Shown here: in pieces, positions 1-10,832 of the stretch
Layout of the letters: the number at the start of each line of letters is the position of its first letter
Numbering within the stretch: the first letter of the stretch is position 1
From: Parvibaculum sedimenti
Lineage (GTDB): Bacteria > Pseudomonadota > Alphaproteobacteria > Parvibaculales > Parvibaculaceae
Direction of reading: 5' to 3'
Length of the DNA: 64,000 nt
Assembly (NCBI RefSeq): GCF_009184905.1
Contig: NZ_WESC01000003.1
Location: forward strand, 227,980-291,979
Program-made: the position numbers and the translations under genes
The notes under the pieces: generated by a model
The model's database searches: none
What the model saw: only the letters and a program-made list of their open reading frames with translations
What the model was told of the DNA's origin: nothing

Positions 1-397
1 CCTGAAGGATCTTGTAGCACTCCGCATCGTCGGCCACCTCGACCTCGATGCCCTTGCTGCGCAGGAAGTCCTCGCTCATCTCGAAGGTTCGATTCTCGCC
101 GATCACGACCTTCTTGACGCCGAAGAGCGCCGCCGCGCCCGCGCACATCGAGCAGGGTGACAGGGTCGTATAGAGCGTCGCCTCTCGATAGATGCCGGGG
201 GCAAGACGGCCTGCATTTTCGAGGCAGTTCATCTCTGCATGATGAATCACGCTGCCATCCTGCACGCGCCTGTTGTGACCGCGTCCGATGATGACGCCAC
301 CGCGGACGAGCACCGAGCCAATGGGAATTCCGCCCTCGTCGCGCCCCTTGGCGGCTTCGGCGAGAGCTTCGGCGAGAAAGACATCTTTCGGCGGCAT
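1..397 (-). CDS. Cytosine deaminase, fungal/FCY1-like small type (3' end cut by window edge)
   Basis: About 132 residues are visible and the C-terminus lies outside the window. It has the zinc-deaminase signature: His53-Ala-Glu55 in HHAEMNCLENAGRL and PCSMC with Cys82 and Cys85. The surrounding TLYTTLSPCSMC, VIGENRTFEM and a late VADDAECYKIL are close to yeast cytosine deaminase, so cytosine to uracil is the best guess. Perhaps ten residues are missing. The start is set by AGGAG 8 nt upstream. It would feed uracil to the dihydropyrimidine pathway next to it. Generic nucleoside or guanine deaminase is the alternative; the real guanine deaminase of the window, at 44.6 kb, looks different. Confidence 0.8.
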   Translation of the reverse strand, partial: MPPKDVFLAEALAEAAKGRDEGGIPIGSVLVRGGVIIGRGHNRRVQDGSVIHHAEMNCLENAGRLAPGIYREATLYTTLSPCSMCAGAAALFGVKKVVIGENRTFEMSEDFLRSKGIEVEVADDAECYKILQ

Positions 398-455
398 GGA
401 TCACTCTCCTGAGTCTATTTTGATTTTGATCTTGGCACGCACCACAATCAAGGCG

Positions 456-1388
456 TCAGTGCCCATAGGCGCCGGGCGCTTTCTTTTCGGCGAGCGCGGC
501 GAACATTGCCGCCATGCGCTCACACAAAAGAGCGGCAGCGACGGGCGGCGCGCGCCGCGCCTTGGTCAGAATGACGACCTGCGTGCTTCGGAACGCTCGA
601 TCGGCGATCGGCACAAAGGCAATCTCGCCGCGCGCGATTTCCGCCGAAATGCCGACACGGGTACGCAGGCCGATTCCGAGGCCTGCGATGATGAGGCTCG
701 TCATCGCTTCAAAGGAGTTGGTCTCGAAAATCCTTGACAGTTTGAGCCCCGCGCCCTGCATCAGCTTGTTGAGGCGATCGTGAATATCGTAATTCGCGTC
801 GGGCAGGATCAGCGCCTCGCCCACAAGTTCCGAAAGATGCAGGTTGGCTCGCCCCGCAAGTGGGTGCTCATGCGCCATGGCCGCGCCCAACTCGACATGA
901 ACTTCGGCCGCGCGGCGCAAATCCGTATCGAAGTCCGGTTCAAAACCAATACCGATGTCCGCAGTGCCGTCCTCAACCGCCGCGACAACGGCAGGAAGAC
1001 CCGCCACGTCAACCTTGTAGGTAACGCGCGGAAACTGCTGATGAAAGGGCCTCAACACGCGGGGAAGAAAATCCTTCGCAAATCCCTCCTCGCAGCAGAT
1101 CGTGACATGGCCGCGCCTGATGCCGCGCAGATCCTCAATCTCCGAAAGTGTGCGTTCGAAATCCTGTGCATGTCGCAGGACATACGCGTGGAAGACTTCG
1201 CCTGCCCCGGTAAGCCTCATCCCGCCAGAGACGCGCTCAAAGAGATCGCAGCCGAGCTGTTCCTCCAGTTTCAATATCTGGCGATTGATGGCAGACGCCG
1301 CGACATTGAGCGCCTCCGCCGCCTGACGAATGGACCCACGCTCGACCGTCTCCCTGAAATAGAGAAGCGCGACGAAATGAAAATGCAC
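456..1388 (-). CDS. LysR-family transcriptional regulator
   Basis: 310 residues, the normal LysR length. The N-terminal winged helix-turn-helix covers roughly residues 1-65 (GSIRQAAEALNVAASAINRQ, then a linker helix QILKLEEQLG). It is followed by a LysR substrate-binding domain of about 90-300. It lies 15 nt downstream of dihydropyrimidinase on the same strand and 58 nt upstream of the cytosine deaminase, so it may be cotranscribed with either. The inducer cannot be read from sequence; a pyrimidine or ureido intermediate is inferred from context only. Confidence 0.85.
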   Translation of the reverse strand: MHFHFVALLYFRETVERGSIRQAAEALNVAASAINRQILKLEEQLGCDLFERVSGGMRLTGAGEVFHAYVLRHAQDFERTLSEIEDLRGIRRGHVTICCEEGFAKDFLPRVLRPFHQQFPRVTYKVDVAGLPAVVAAVEDGTADIGIGFEPDFDTDLRRAAEVHVELGAAMAHEHPLAGRANLHLSELVGEALILPDANYDIHDRLNKLMQGAGLKLSRIFETNSFEAMTSLIIAGLGIGLRTRVGISAEIARGEIAFVPIADRAFRSTQVVILTKARRAPPVAAALLCERMAAMFAALAEKKAPGAYGH

Positions 1389-1403
1389 GCCGCGCTCCCG
1401 TGG

Positions 1404-2903
<1,500 letters not shown>

Positions 2904-2907
2904 TTAT

Positions 2908-2924
2908 CTGACCATTCGGTCAAG
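2908..2924. promoter_or_regulatory. RutR-like operator, dihydropyrimidinase promoter
   Basis: The inverted repeat TGACC-ATTC-GGTCA lies at 2909-2922, 51-64 nt upstream of the dihydropyrimidinase start and between it and the rutR-like gene. The E. coli RutR consensus is TTGACCAnnTGGTCAA, so the half-sites match well. Inference: uracil- or thymine-responsive control of hydA by the neighbouring TetR protein. Confidence 0.65.
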
Positions 2925-3034
2925 AAGCATGAGACGTGCCATCGTCAAAGGCGCAGCAACCGGCGGATTCTTGCAAGGAGATGTTTTCAGCCTGCCGCTT
3001 TATTCGGCGCGTTGGTCGTCTGGAATGCAGATCG

Positions 3035-3766
3035 TCACAGGGGCGATTTCAGCCCCAAACCCCGCAGGATAAGCCGGGTCGCCGTCTGCGTCGCATCCGC
3101 AAACGCCTCATCGTCGAGCGTTCTCTTGCCCAGCACCGCGGTCATCTGCGCCCCGAAATCAGCATAGGTCTGCGTCATTGCCCAGATCATGAAGAAGAGA
3201 TGCCTGGGATCAATGTCGCTGATCTTCCCCTGATCGATCCACTTCTGGACGATCGCGCCCTTCTCCTCCACGAGCTTGCGCAGCCGGCCCTTGAGGAAGG
3301 GCTGCACATGCCGCCCGCCGCCGATAATCTCGATTGCCCAGAGACGCGACGGCTGCGCGGAACTCTGCGCCGCCTTCATCTTCCGGGCGATATATTCCGC
3401 GAGGGCCGCTGCCGGATCGCTGTCCTCTTCTATGTCCTCGAGCGCGTCGAGCCAGGATTCGACGATCTCGACCAGCACCGCCGAATAGAGATCCTGCTTC
3501 GTCCGGAAATAGTAATGCAGATTGGCCTTAGGCACGTCCGCCCGGCGGGCAATTTCCGCCGTGCTGGCGCCGCTGAAGCCGTCTTTCGAAAATACGGCTT
3601 CAGCCGCCTTCAATATCTTTGCGACATTGCGCTGACGGATCGCACCTGCGCTCCCAAAGCCTCCATCGGCGGGAGAAGCGCTCCCCTTGCTCACCGTTTT
3701 CGCGGCCCTTCTCGATGCGGGCCGACCGCCCGTAACAGCGGCCTTTTCTGTCTTCCGTCTCGGCAT
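3035..3766 (-). CDS. RutR-like TetR-family regulator
   Basis: 243 residues from the ATG at 3766, preceded by GGGAGA with good spacing; an upstream in-frame ATG at 3874 lacks such a site. The basic N-terminal tail (about 35 residues) precedes a TetR helix-turn-helix (TAEIARRADVPKANLHYYF). The C-terminal domain has the RutR-like stretch FFMIWAMTQTYADFGAQM. It is divergent from preT/preA and adjacent to hydA, and RutR-type boxes flank it on both sides, suggesting autoregulation and control of both operons. RutR in E. coli binds uracil and thymine. The rut genes themselves are not in this window. Confidence 0.85.
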   Translation of the reverse strand: MPRRKTEKAAVTGGRPASRRAAKTVSKGSASPADGGFGSAGAIRQRNVAKILKAAEAVFSKDGFSGASTAEIARRADVPKANLHYYFRTKQDLYSAVLVEIVESWLDALEDIEEDSDPAAALAEYIARKMKAAQSSAQPSRLWAIEIIGGGRHVQPFLKGRLRKLVEEKGAIVQKWIDQGKISDIDPRHLFFMIWAMTQTYADFGAQMTAVLGKRTLDDEAFADATQTATRLILRGLGLKSPL

Positions 3767-3888
3767 CTTATCTCCCGGTTGAGCAGATTTGGTGACGACG
3801 CTTTGAGCAATTGCATAGAGGGCGGGCAAACTTTCTGCTTCACATGAGTAGCGCGGGGCCGGCGGCAACGGCAAGCCCCGGAAAATAT

Positions 3889-3906
3889 TTTGACCGAAAG
3901 GTCAGG
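3889..3906. promoter_or_regulatory. RutR-like operator in rutR-preT divergent promoter
   Basis: TGACC-GAAA-GGTCA at 3891-3904, in the 245-nt space between the rutR-like gene (start 3766, minus) and preT (start 4012, plus). It shares the half-site geometry of the boxes at 2909, 12032 and 34740. The position suits joint control of the regulator and the preTA operon. Confidence 0.65.
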
Positions 3907-4011
3907 TTTTTTCTACTCTAAACCTACGATTTCGTTGAAGACAATCCGCATACGCTGAAACGGCATCGTTCTTGCGAAGGGGGATTCAGGATGCAATGAG
4001 CGGAGCACGCG

Positions 4012-5379
4012 ATGGGAACCTCGAATCTCACCAAAGACAGTCCCGACATCTCGGCCGGGCGACTCGACCTTAGCGAGTATGCGATCAACTTCGACGACGC
4101 GGTCCCGCCGCTCAATCCGCAGACTGCGCGCGTCGAGGCGAACCGCTGCTACTTCTGCTACAACGCCCCCTGCATGACTGCCTGCCCCACGGGTATCGAC
4201 ATTCCGGGCTTCATCAAGAAGATCGCGACGGATAATCTGACAGGCGCCGCCGTCCGCATTCTCGAACAGAACATCCTCGGCGGCTCCTGCGCGCGCGATT
4301 GCCCCACGGAGATCCTTTGCGAGCAGGCTTGCGTCCGCAATGCGGAGGGCGAAAGTCCGATCACCATCGGCAGCCTGCAACGCTACGCGATGGACAATGG
4401 CCTCGACGGCATGCCTCATCCCTTCACCCGCGCGGAGACGACGGGCAAGCGCGTCGCCGTCGTCGGCGGCGGGCCGGCGGGTCTGGCCTGCGCACATCGT
4501 CTCGCCATGCTCGGCCATGAGGTCACGATCTTCGAGGCGCGCGAGAAACTTGGTGGCCTCAACGAATATGGTGTCGCCGAATACAAGCTCGCCAATGATT
4601 TTGCCGCCCGCGAAGTCGCCTTCATCATGGAGATCGGCGGAATTGAGGTGAAGCTCGGAACGGCGCTCGGCCGCGACGTGACGCTTGCCGGTTTGCGCGC
4701 CGAATATGATGCCATCTTCCTCGGCCTCGGCCTCGGCGCGGTCAAGGCGCTGGACTGCGAGGGCGAGACGCTCGAAGGCGTCTATAACGCAGTCGATTAC
4801 ATCGCCTCCATTCGCCAAGCGGAAGATTTCGCCTTGCTGCCCATTGGGCGGCGGATCGTCGTCATCGGCGGCGGCAATACGGCCATCGACATTGCCGTTC
4901 AGGCGAAGCGCCTCGGAGCGGAAGACGTAACGCTCGTTTATCGTCGTGATGCGGAAGCGATGAGCGCCACCGATCACGAGCAGGAATTCGCCCAGACAAA
5001 TGGAGTTACCATCAAATATTGGTCGCGTCCGCTGCGCATCGAAGGAGTCAACGACCATGTGACCAAGGTGGTGTTTGAACACACGGGCCTGGATACAAAC
5101 GGCAAGCTTGTAGGCACCGGCCGCGAATTCGTCATTGAGGCCGACATGGTCTTCAAGGCGATCGGCCAGAGCTTCGTGGCCGATCCGCTCAAGGATAGTG
5201 AGCAGAGTCTTCTCGAACTTAGCCAGGGACGCATCAAGGCTGATGACGAAGGCCGGACCTCCCTCGGAGGTGTCTGGGCGGGTGGCGACTGCGTCGCCGG
5301 TGGACAGGATCTGACAGTCGAGTCAGTGCAGGCGGGCAAGATCGCCGCGCATTCGATCGACCGCGTATTGAGGAAGTGA
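4012..5379 (+). CDS. preT: NAD(P)-dependent dihydropyrimidine dehydrogenase, PreT (FAD) subunit
   Basis: 455 residues. It passes electrons between NAD(P)H, FAD and Fe-S clusters to the PreA partner, which reduces uracil and thymine to dihydro forms. An N-terminal cysteine-rich Fe-S domain shows Cys46, 49, 54 and 58, and a second group Cys93, 97, 103 and 107. A FAD Rossmann motif VVGGGPAGLAC is near 150-160 and a nucleotide motif VVIGGGNTAIDIA near 283-295. The start is supported by GGAG 7 nt upstream. It is followed immediately by preA and carries a RutR-like box upstream. Confidence 0.93.
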   Translation: MGTSNLTKDSPDISAGRLDLSEYAINFDDAVPPLNPQTARVEANRCYFCYNAPCMTACPTGIDIPGFIKKIATDNLTGAAVRILEQNILGGSCARDCPTEILCEQACVRNAEGESPITIGSLQRYAMDNGLDGMPHPFTRAETTGKRVAVVGGGPAGLACAHRLAMLGHEVTIFEAREKLGGLNEYGVAEYKLANDFAAREVAFIMEIGGIEVKLGTALGRDVTLAGLRAEYDAIFLGLGLGAVKALDCEGETLEGVYNAVDYIASIRQAEDFALLPIGRRIVVIGGGNTAIDIAVQAKRLGAEDVTLVYRRDAEAMSATDHEQEFAQTNGVTIKYWSRPLRIEGVNDHVTKVVFEHTGLDTNGKLVGTGREFVIEADMVFKAIGQSFVADPLKDSEQSLLELSQGRIKADDEGRTSLGGVWAGGDCVAGGQDLTVESVQAGKIAAHSIDRVLRK

Positions 5380-5384
5380 GACAG

Positions 5385-6662
5385 ATGGCTGACATTTCCA
5401 GCATTTTCGCAGGCATCAAATCGCCGAACCCATTCTGGCTCGCCTCTGCGCCGCCGACCGACAAGGCCTATAATGTCGTCCGGGCCTACAAGGCGGGCTG
5501 GGGTGGCGTCGTCTGGAAGACGCTCGGAGAAGATCCGCACGTCGTCAACGTCTCGTCGCGCTATGGCGCCTATTCCTACAAGGGCAACCGCGTCGCCGGC
5601 TTCAACAATATCGAGCTCATCACTGACCGTCCGCTTGACGTCAATCTGCGGGAGATCAAGGAGGTCAAGCGCGACTGGCCGGGCCGTGCGCTTGTCGTCT
5701 CCCTGATGGTGCCCTGCACCGAGGAAAGCTGGAAATCCATCCTCGCCCGCGTCGAAAACACAGGCGCCGACGGCATCGAACTCAACTTCGGCTGCCCGCA
5801 TGGCATGTCGGAGCGTGGCATGGGCGCCGCCGTCGGTCAGGTGCCCGAATATGTCGAGATGGTCACGCGCTGGTGCAAGCAATATAGCCGCATGCCGGTG
5901 ATCGTGAAGCTGACGCCGAACGTCACCAACATCCTGGGCTCCGCACGCGCTGCCGTTCGCGGCGGCGCGGATGCCGTCAGCCTCATCAACACGATCAACT
6001 CGATCATGTCCATCGATCTCGACGCCATGGCACCAACGCCGGTGGTCGATGGCAAGGGCACGCATGGCGGCTATTGCGGCCCCGCGGTAAAGCCCATCGC
6101 CATGCACATGGTGGCGGAGATTTCGCGCGATCCGGAATGTGCGGGCATCCCGATCTCGGGCATCGGCGGCATCGAAACATGGCGCGACGCCGCCGAGTTC
6201 GGCGCGCTCGGCTGCGGCACCATGCAGGTCTGCACCGCAGCCATGCATTACGGCTTCCACATCGTCGACGACATGATCGACGGATTGAAACGCTGGATGG
6301 ACGCGAAGGGCTACGCCACCATCGAGGACTTCCGCGGCAAGGCAGTGCCGAACGTCACCGACTGGCAGTATCTCAACCTCAACTTCAAGACCATCGCGAA
6401 CATCAACCAGGACCTCTGCATCAAATGCGGCCTCTGCCACATTGCCTGCGAAGACACGTCACACCAGTCGATCGCTTCGCTGCTGGAGGATGGCACTCGC
6501 AAATATGAGGTAATCGAGGAAGAATGTGTGGGCTGCAATCTCTGCGCGCATGTCTGCCCGGTCGAAAGCTGCATCACCATGAACCCTGTCGATAACGGTC
6601 TGCCCTACCTCAACTGGACGCAGCATCCGAACAATCCGATGCGGAAGCAGGCAGCCGAGTAA
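5385..6662 (+). CDS. preA: NAD(P)-dependent dihydropyrimidine dehydrogenase, PreA (FMN) catalytic subunit
   Basis: 425 residues from the ATG at 5385, with GAGGAAG 9 nt upstream; a GTG at 5376 is possible. The FMN TIM barrel contains NFGCPHGMSE near residue 134, whose Cys matches the active-site loop of dihydropyrimidine dehydrogenases. The C-terminus has a two-[4Fe-4S] ferredoxin domain: CIKCGLCHIAC near 345 and CVGCNLCAHVCPVESC near 381. It starts 5 nt after preT and forms the heteromeric enzyme for the first reductive step. Confidence 0.94.
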   Translation: MADISSIFAGIKSPNPFWLASAPPTDKAYNVVRAYKAGWGGVVWKTLGEDPHVVNVSSRYGAYSYKGNRVAGFNNIELITDRPLDVNLREIKEVKRDWPGRALVVSLMVPCTEESWKSILARVENTGADGIELNFGCPHGMSERGMGAAVGQVPEYVEMVTRWCKQYSRMPVIVKLTPNVTNILGSARAAVRGGADAVSLINTINSIMSIDLDAMAPTPVVDGKGTHGGYCGPAVKPIAMHMVAEISRDPECAGIPISGIGGIETWRDAAEFGALGCGTMQVCTAAMHYGFHIVDDMIDGLKRWMDAKGYATIEDFRGKAVPNVTDWQYLNLNFKTIANINQDLCIKCGLCHIACEDTSHQSIASLLEDGTRKYEVIEEECVGCNLCAHVCPVESCITMNPVDNGLPYLNWTQHPNNPMRKQAAE

Positions 6663-6678
6663 ACCGAAGGACGACACC

Positions 6679-7920
6679 ATGAGCACGAAGACAATCCAGA
6701 ACCTTCAAATCAATCAGGATCGTCTCTGGGATAGCCTGATGGAGATGGCGAAGATCGGCGCGACGGAAAAAGGTGGCTGCGCCCGCCTCGCCCTTACCGA
6801 TCTCGACAAGCAGGGCCGGGATCTCTTCGTGCAATGGTGCAAGGAGGCGGGCTGCACGATCACAGTTGACCGCATGGGCAACATCTTCGCCCGCCGCCCC
6901 GGCCGGAACAACGACCTGCCGCCGGTGGTGACCGGCAGCCATCTCGACACGCAGCCGACCGGCGGCAAGTTCGACGGCGTGTTCGGCGTCCTCGCCGGAC
7001 TTGAAGTCATCCGAACCTTGAACGACTACAAGTTCGAGACCGAAGCGCCGATCGAGGTTTCGGTCTGGACGAACGAAGAAGGCTCGCGCTTTGCCCCGGC
7101 CATGATTGCCTCCGGCGTTTTTGGCGGCGTCTTCACCGAAGAATATGGGCATAGCCGCGCCGATCTCGACGGCAAGACCATCGGCGAGGAGCTGAAGCGC
7201 ATCGGCTATTTCGGCGATGCACCCGTCGGCGGCCGCCCGTTCAAAGCCTTCTTCGAAGCACATATCGAGCAGGGCCCGATCCTTGAAGCCGAAGACAAGA
7301 TCATCGGCGTCGTGCAGGGCATTCAGGGCATCAAATGGTTCGAGGTGACGCTGACGGGGCAGGATTGCCATGCCGGCACCACGCCGATGAACCGGCGCAA
7401 GGATGCGATGCTTGCCGCCGCCCGCATGGTCGATCTCGTCAACAAGATCGCGCTCGACCATCTGCCAGGCGTCGGTACGGTGGGCCTGATGACCGTCCAT
7501 CCCAATTCACGTAACGTCATTCCCGGCAAGGTCTTCTTCACCGTCGATCTGCGGCACCCTTACGACGAGGAACTCGAGAAGATGAAGGCTGCGCTCGATG
7601 CGGGCGCCGCCAAAATCTGCGGCAACCTCGACGTCGAATACGACCTGCAGGAAATCTGGAACTCGCCCGCGATCCATTACGATCCCGCCTGCATCGACGC
7701 GGTCCGAAAGGCGGCCGACGAGGCGGGCCTCCCCAACCGCGACATCGTCTCGGGGGCCGGCCATGACGCGGGCTATATCGCTCGCGTCGCGCCTGTTGGC
7801 ATGATCTTCGTTCCCTGTGCTGAAGGTATCAGCCACAATGAGATCGAATCCGCCCTGCCGGAAGATCTCGCCGCAGGCTGCAACGTGCTGATGCGTGCAA
7901 TGGTGGAACTCGCCGCTTAG
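6679..7920 (+). CDS. Zn-dependent amidohydrolase, beta-ureidopropionase / N-carbamoyl amino acid hydrolase type
   Basis: 413 residues of the M20/allantoate amidohydrolase-HyuC family. Metal-site motifs are GSHLDTQPTGGKFDG and TNEEGSRFAPAM, with GAGHDAGY near the C-terminus. The family hydrolyses N-carbamoyl compounds such as ureidopropionate, N-carbamoyl-L-amino acids and allantoate. Placement right after preA, with dihydropyrimidinase divergent, points to N-carbamoyl-beta-alanine, the third pyrimidine step. The paralogue at 53.0 kb sits in the purine operon and is the better allantoate candidate. Confidence 0.88.
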   Translation: MSTKTIQNLQINQDRLWDSLMEMAKIGATEKGGCARLALTDLDKQGRDLFVQWCKEAGCTITVDRMGNIFARRPGRNNDLPPVVTGSHLDTQPTGGKFDGVFGVLAGLEVIRTLNDYKFETEAPIEVSVWTNEEGSRFAPAMIASGVFGGVFTEEYGHSRADLDGKTIGEELKRIGYFGDAPVGGRPFKAFFEAHIEQGPILEAEDKIIGVVQGIQGIKWFEVTLTGQDCHAGTTPMNRRKDAMLAAARMVDLVNKIALDHLPGVGTVGLMTVHPNSRNVIPGKVFFTVDLRHPYDEELEKMKAALDAGAAKICGNLDVEYDLQEIWNSPAIHYDPACIDAVRKAADEAGLPNRDIVSGAGHDAGYIARVAPVGMIFVPCAEGISHNEIESALPEDLAAGCNVLMRAMVELAA

Positions 7921-7934
7921 GAGACAGAGAGGCC

Positions 7935-8771
7935 ATGACGACAGTTCCTCAGCCGCGACCGGAAGACGGCAACTCGCTCAAGCCCGGTTGCATTCCCGCG
8001 GTTGAGGTGAAGGATCTGAGCCTTGTCTTCCAGACGGCGGACGCACCCGTCCACGCGCTGTCGCATGTAGATCTCACCATCGAGAAGGGGGAGTTTGTTT
8101 CGTTCATCGGCCCCTCCGGCTGCGGCAAGACGACCCTTCTGCGCGTTATCGCCGATCTTCAGCAGGCAACTGGCGGCACGATAGAAGTGAACGGCACCAG
8201 CCCTCAGGCGGCGCGCCTCGACCGCGCCTATGGCTATGTCTTTCAGTCACCCGCCCTCTTCCCGTGGCGGACCGTGGAACGCAACATCACGCTTCCGCTT
8301 GAGATCATGGGGCTCACCAAGACAGAGCAAAAGGCTCGTGCGAAGCGCGTGCTGGAGCTTGTCAATCTTTCCGGTTTCGCGCGCAAGTTTCCGTGGCAGC
8401 TTTCAGGCGGCATGCAGCAACGCGTTTCGATTGCCCGCGCGCTTTCCTTCGATCCCAATCTGCTGCTGATGGACGAACCCTTCGGCGCGCTGGACGAAAT
8501 CATTCGCGATCATCTGAACGAGCAATTGCTCGATCTCTGGCGACGCACCGAAAAGACGCTGGTCTTCGTCACCCATTCGATCCCCGAGGCCGTATTCCTT
8601 TCGACCAAGATCGTGGTGATGTCGCCCCGCCCCGGCCGGATCATCGACATCATCGAGTCGTCTCTGCCGCGCGACCGGACGCTGGACATTCGCGAGACGC
8701 CGGAATTCGCTGAGATCGCCCACCGCGTTCGCGAAGGCCTGAAGGCCGGGCATTCCTATGACGACCACTAG
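7935..8771 (+). CDS. ABC transporter ATP-binding protein, NitT/TauT/ThiZ type
   Basis: 278 residues. Walker A GPSGCGKTTLL, the ABC signature LSGGMQQRVSIARAL and Walker B LLLMDEPFGALDE are all present. It energises the importer formed by the next three genes and overlaps the first permease by 14 nt, so the genes are translationally coupled. It lies 14 nt after the ureidopropionase-type gene in what appears to be the preTA operon. Substrate inferred: a pyrimidine or its breakdown product. Confidence 0.88.
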   Translation: MTTVPQPRPEDGNSLKPGCIPAVEVKDLSLVFQTADAPVHALSHVDLTIEKGEFVSFIGPSGCGKTTLLRVIADLQQATGGTIEVNGTSPQAARLDRAYGYVFQSPALFPWRTVERNITLPLEIMGLTKTEQKARAKRVLELVNLSGFARKFPWQLSGGMQQRVSIARALSFDPNLLLMDEPFGALDEIIRDHLNEQLLDLWRRTEKTLVFVTHSIPEAVFLSTKIVVMSPRPGRIIDIIESSLPRDRTLDIRETPEFAEIAHRVREGLKAGHSYDDH

Positions 8772-9681
8772 CGCCATCTTCGCATTTCCCGCCGACCTCA
8801 TCCGGCGCGCGGCGCGAGGGACTGCCCTTCCCGTCGCGACCATTCTCCTTCTCGCGCTCACCCTCTGGTATGCGGGCACAGTCTTTCTCAATGCAGCCGT
8901 TGTCACCGATCAATATCAGCGTGACAGGAAGACGAGTTGGACGACGGAAGAGTTCATCGCCGACACGATGTCGATGGAGCGCCCAGTCCTGCCAGCGCCT
9001 CATCAGGTGGCGGCGGAACTTGAGAAGTCGATCTTCGGCGTCAGGCTGACCTCGAAGCGCAACCTGCTCTATCACGCCTGGGTCACCTTCTCGGCGGCCT
9101 TCCTCGGCTTCGGCTTCGGCAACCTGCTTGGTATCGCGCTCGCCATTGCCATCGTTCATCTGAAAAGTCTCGAACGCGCGCTTCTGCCTTGGGTCATCGC
9201 TTCGCAGACCGTGCCGACGCTCGCCATCGCACCTATGATCATCGTCGTGCTGGGCTCCATCGGCTTTGTCGGCCTGTTGCCGAAGGCGCTGATCTCCACC
9301 TATCTCTGCTTTTTCCCTGTGACCATCGGCATGGTGAAGGGACTTTCCTCGCCGGAACCCATCCAGCTCGACCTGTTGCGCACATACAGCGCCAGCGAAG
9401 TTCAGACGCTGCGTTATCTGCGCCTTCCTGCCTCGCTCTCCTTCCTCTTTCCGAGCATGAAGGTCGCCGTGGCGCTCGCCATTGTCGGCGCGATTGTCGG
9501 GGAGCTGCCAACCGGCGCGCAGGCTGGCCTCGGCGCGCGGCTCCTGGCCGGTTCCTATTACGGGCAGACAGTGCAGATCTGGTCGGCGCTCGTCGCGGCC
9601 TCGGTCCTTTCTGGCGCCTCGGTCGGCCTCATCGACTTGGGCGAACGCTGGCTCGACCGACGCCTCGGAGGCCAGCGATGA
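8758..9681 (+). CDS. ABC transporter permease (NitT/TauT-like), first subunit
   Basis: 307 residues, integral inner-membrane protein. A first membrane segment is near residues 20-40, and a cluster of hydrophobic segments follows from about 100. The binding-protein-dependent permease loop is recognisable around LRTYSASEVQTLRYLRLPAS, corresponding to the EAA motif that docks the ATPase. Its start lies inside the ATPase gene and its stop overlaps the next permease by ATGA. It pairs with the second permease as a heterodimer. Confidence 0.85.
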   Translation: MTTTSAIFAFPADLIRRAARGTALPVATILLLALTLWYAGTVFLNAAVVTDQYQRDRKTSWTTEEFIADTMSMERPVLPAPHQVAAELEKSIFGVRLTSKRNLLYHAWVTFSAAFLGFGFGNLLGIALAIAIVHLKSLERALLPWVIASQTVPTLAIAPMIIVVLGSIGFVGLLPKALISTYLCFFPVTIGMVKGLSSPEPIQLDLLRTYSASEVQTLRYLRLPASLSFLFPSMKVAVALAIVGAIVGELPTGAQAGLGARLLAGSYYGQTVQIWSALVAASVLSGASVGLIDLGERWLDRRLGGQR

Positions 9682-10784
9682 AACGCGATCCTGTCCTCAT
9701 CATTGCCCTGGCCCTTGCCGGCCTTGCCCTGTTCCTTCCGCTCGGCGGCGCATCCTGGACCGCAGCGCCCATGGCGTTCGCGCTATGGCTCGCCATGTTC
9801 GCTGCCTCGGCATTCCAGACCCTTCGACCTCTTCCGACTACACGCGCCTTCGTGCTACTCGCGTTTGCCGCGCTCGCTGGCGGTTATTCTCTACTGCAAC
9901 TCATTGAGGCCGGCGCGAACGGCGGCGAAGCGCTAGCGCTCTGGACGGGGCTCGCATCACTTTTCTTCCTCATCTGGCGCGTGGTTGAGCGCGCGGCCAT
10001 GCTCGGCATTGAGCGTCCCGGCATCGCAACACTCATCGCCGCACCGCTCATCTTCGGCATCTGGCTCCTCTATGTCTGGCAGGTGCTGGTCCTTGGCTTC
10101 AAGGTGCCGGGCGTTCTGCTGCCCGCTCCCAGCGTGATCTGCGCTGCGCTCATCGGTGCCCGGGAAACGCTCGCAGCCGATTTCGTGCAGACCTTCATCA
10201 AGGCCGTCATCCCGGGCTTTTTCATTGGCGGCGGCGCGGGCTTCGTCACCGGCCTCCTCGTCGACCACATGCCCTTCCTTCAGCGTGGCCTTCTCCCACT
10301 CGGCAATCTGGTCAGCGCGCTCCCCATCGTCGCCGTCGCGCCGATCATGGTGATGTGGTTCGGTTTCGACTGGCAGTCAAAGGCGGCCGTCGTGGTCATC
10401 ATGACCTTCTTCCCGATGCTGGTGAACACCATCGCCGGTCTCGAGGCGCTGGGACGCATTGAACGCGACCTCATGGCGACCTATGCCGCGAGCTATGGAC
10501 AGACACTCTCCATGGCCAAGCTTCCCGCCGCGCTACCCTTCGTCTTCAACGCGCTCAAGGTCAACTCCACCTTGGCGCTGATTGGCGCGATCGTTGCAGA
10601 GTTTTTCGGCACCCCGATCGTGGGCATGGGCTTTCGCATTTCAACCGAGGTCGGACGCATGAATATCTCGATGGTCTGGGCGACGATCGCCGTCGCCGCC
10701 GTCGCCGGTTCTGCGAGCTATGGGCTCATCGCCCTCGCGGAACGCCGCTTCACATTCTGGCACCCGTCGTTTCGCAAGCCGTGA
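9678..10784 (+). CDS. ABC transporter permease (NitT/TauT-like), second subunit with extra N-terminal membrane region
   Basis: 368 residues from the ATGA overlap at 9678. The C-terminal 250 residues form the usual permease core, with the EAA-like loop MATYAASYGQTLSMAKLPAA. The first 110 residues add several hydrophobic segments and make it longer than the usual 250-300. A much longer upstream reading frame exists but only antisense-like or wrong-frame sequence precedes this ATG. It completes the pyrimidine-linked importer. Confidence 0.85.
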   Translation: MKRDPVLIIALALAGLALFLPLGGASWTAAPMAFALWLAMFAASAFQTLRPLPTTRAFVLLAFAALAGGYSLLQLIEAGANGGEALALWTGLASLFFLIWRVVERAAMLGIERPGIATLIAAPLIFGIWLLYVWQVLVLGFKVPGVLLPAPSVICAALIGARETLAADFVQTFIKAVIPGFFIGGGAGFVTGLLVDHMPFLQRGLLPLGNLVSALPIVAVAPIMVMWFGFDWQSKAAVVVIMTFFPMLVNTIAGLEALGRIERDLMATYAASYGQTLSMAKLPAALPFVFNALKVNSTLALIGAIVAEFFGTPIVGMGFRISTEVGRMNISMVWATIAVAAVAGSASYGLIALAERRFTFWHPSFRKP

Positions 10785-10832
10785 TCTTTCCCCGAGGCAG
10801 AGTCTCAAGGGGCAACACAGAGGAGTAATTGC

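Noticed and set aside
3035..3904. A Rut-type (RutABCDEFG) uracil pathway
   Set aside because: Only the regulator resembles RutR; the catabolic genes are of the reductive type, and no RutA monooxygenase is present.
4974..6440. A 488-codon open frame on the minus strand
   Set aside because: Antisense to preT/preA, whose Fe-S and FAD motifs are unambiguous; it is composed of His- and Asp-rich low-information sequence.
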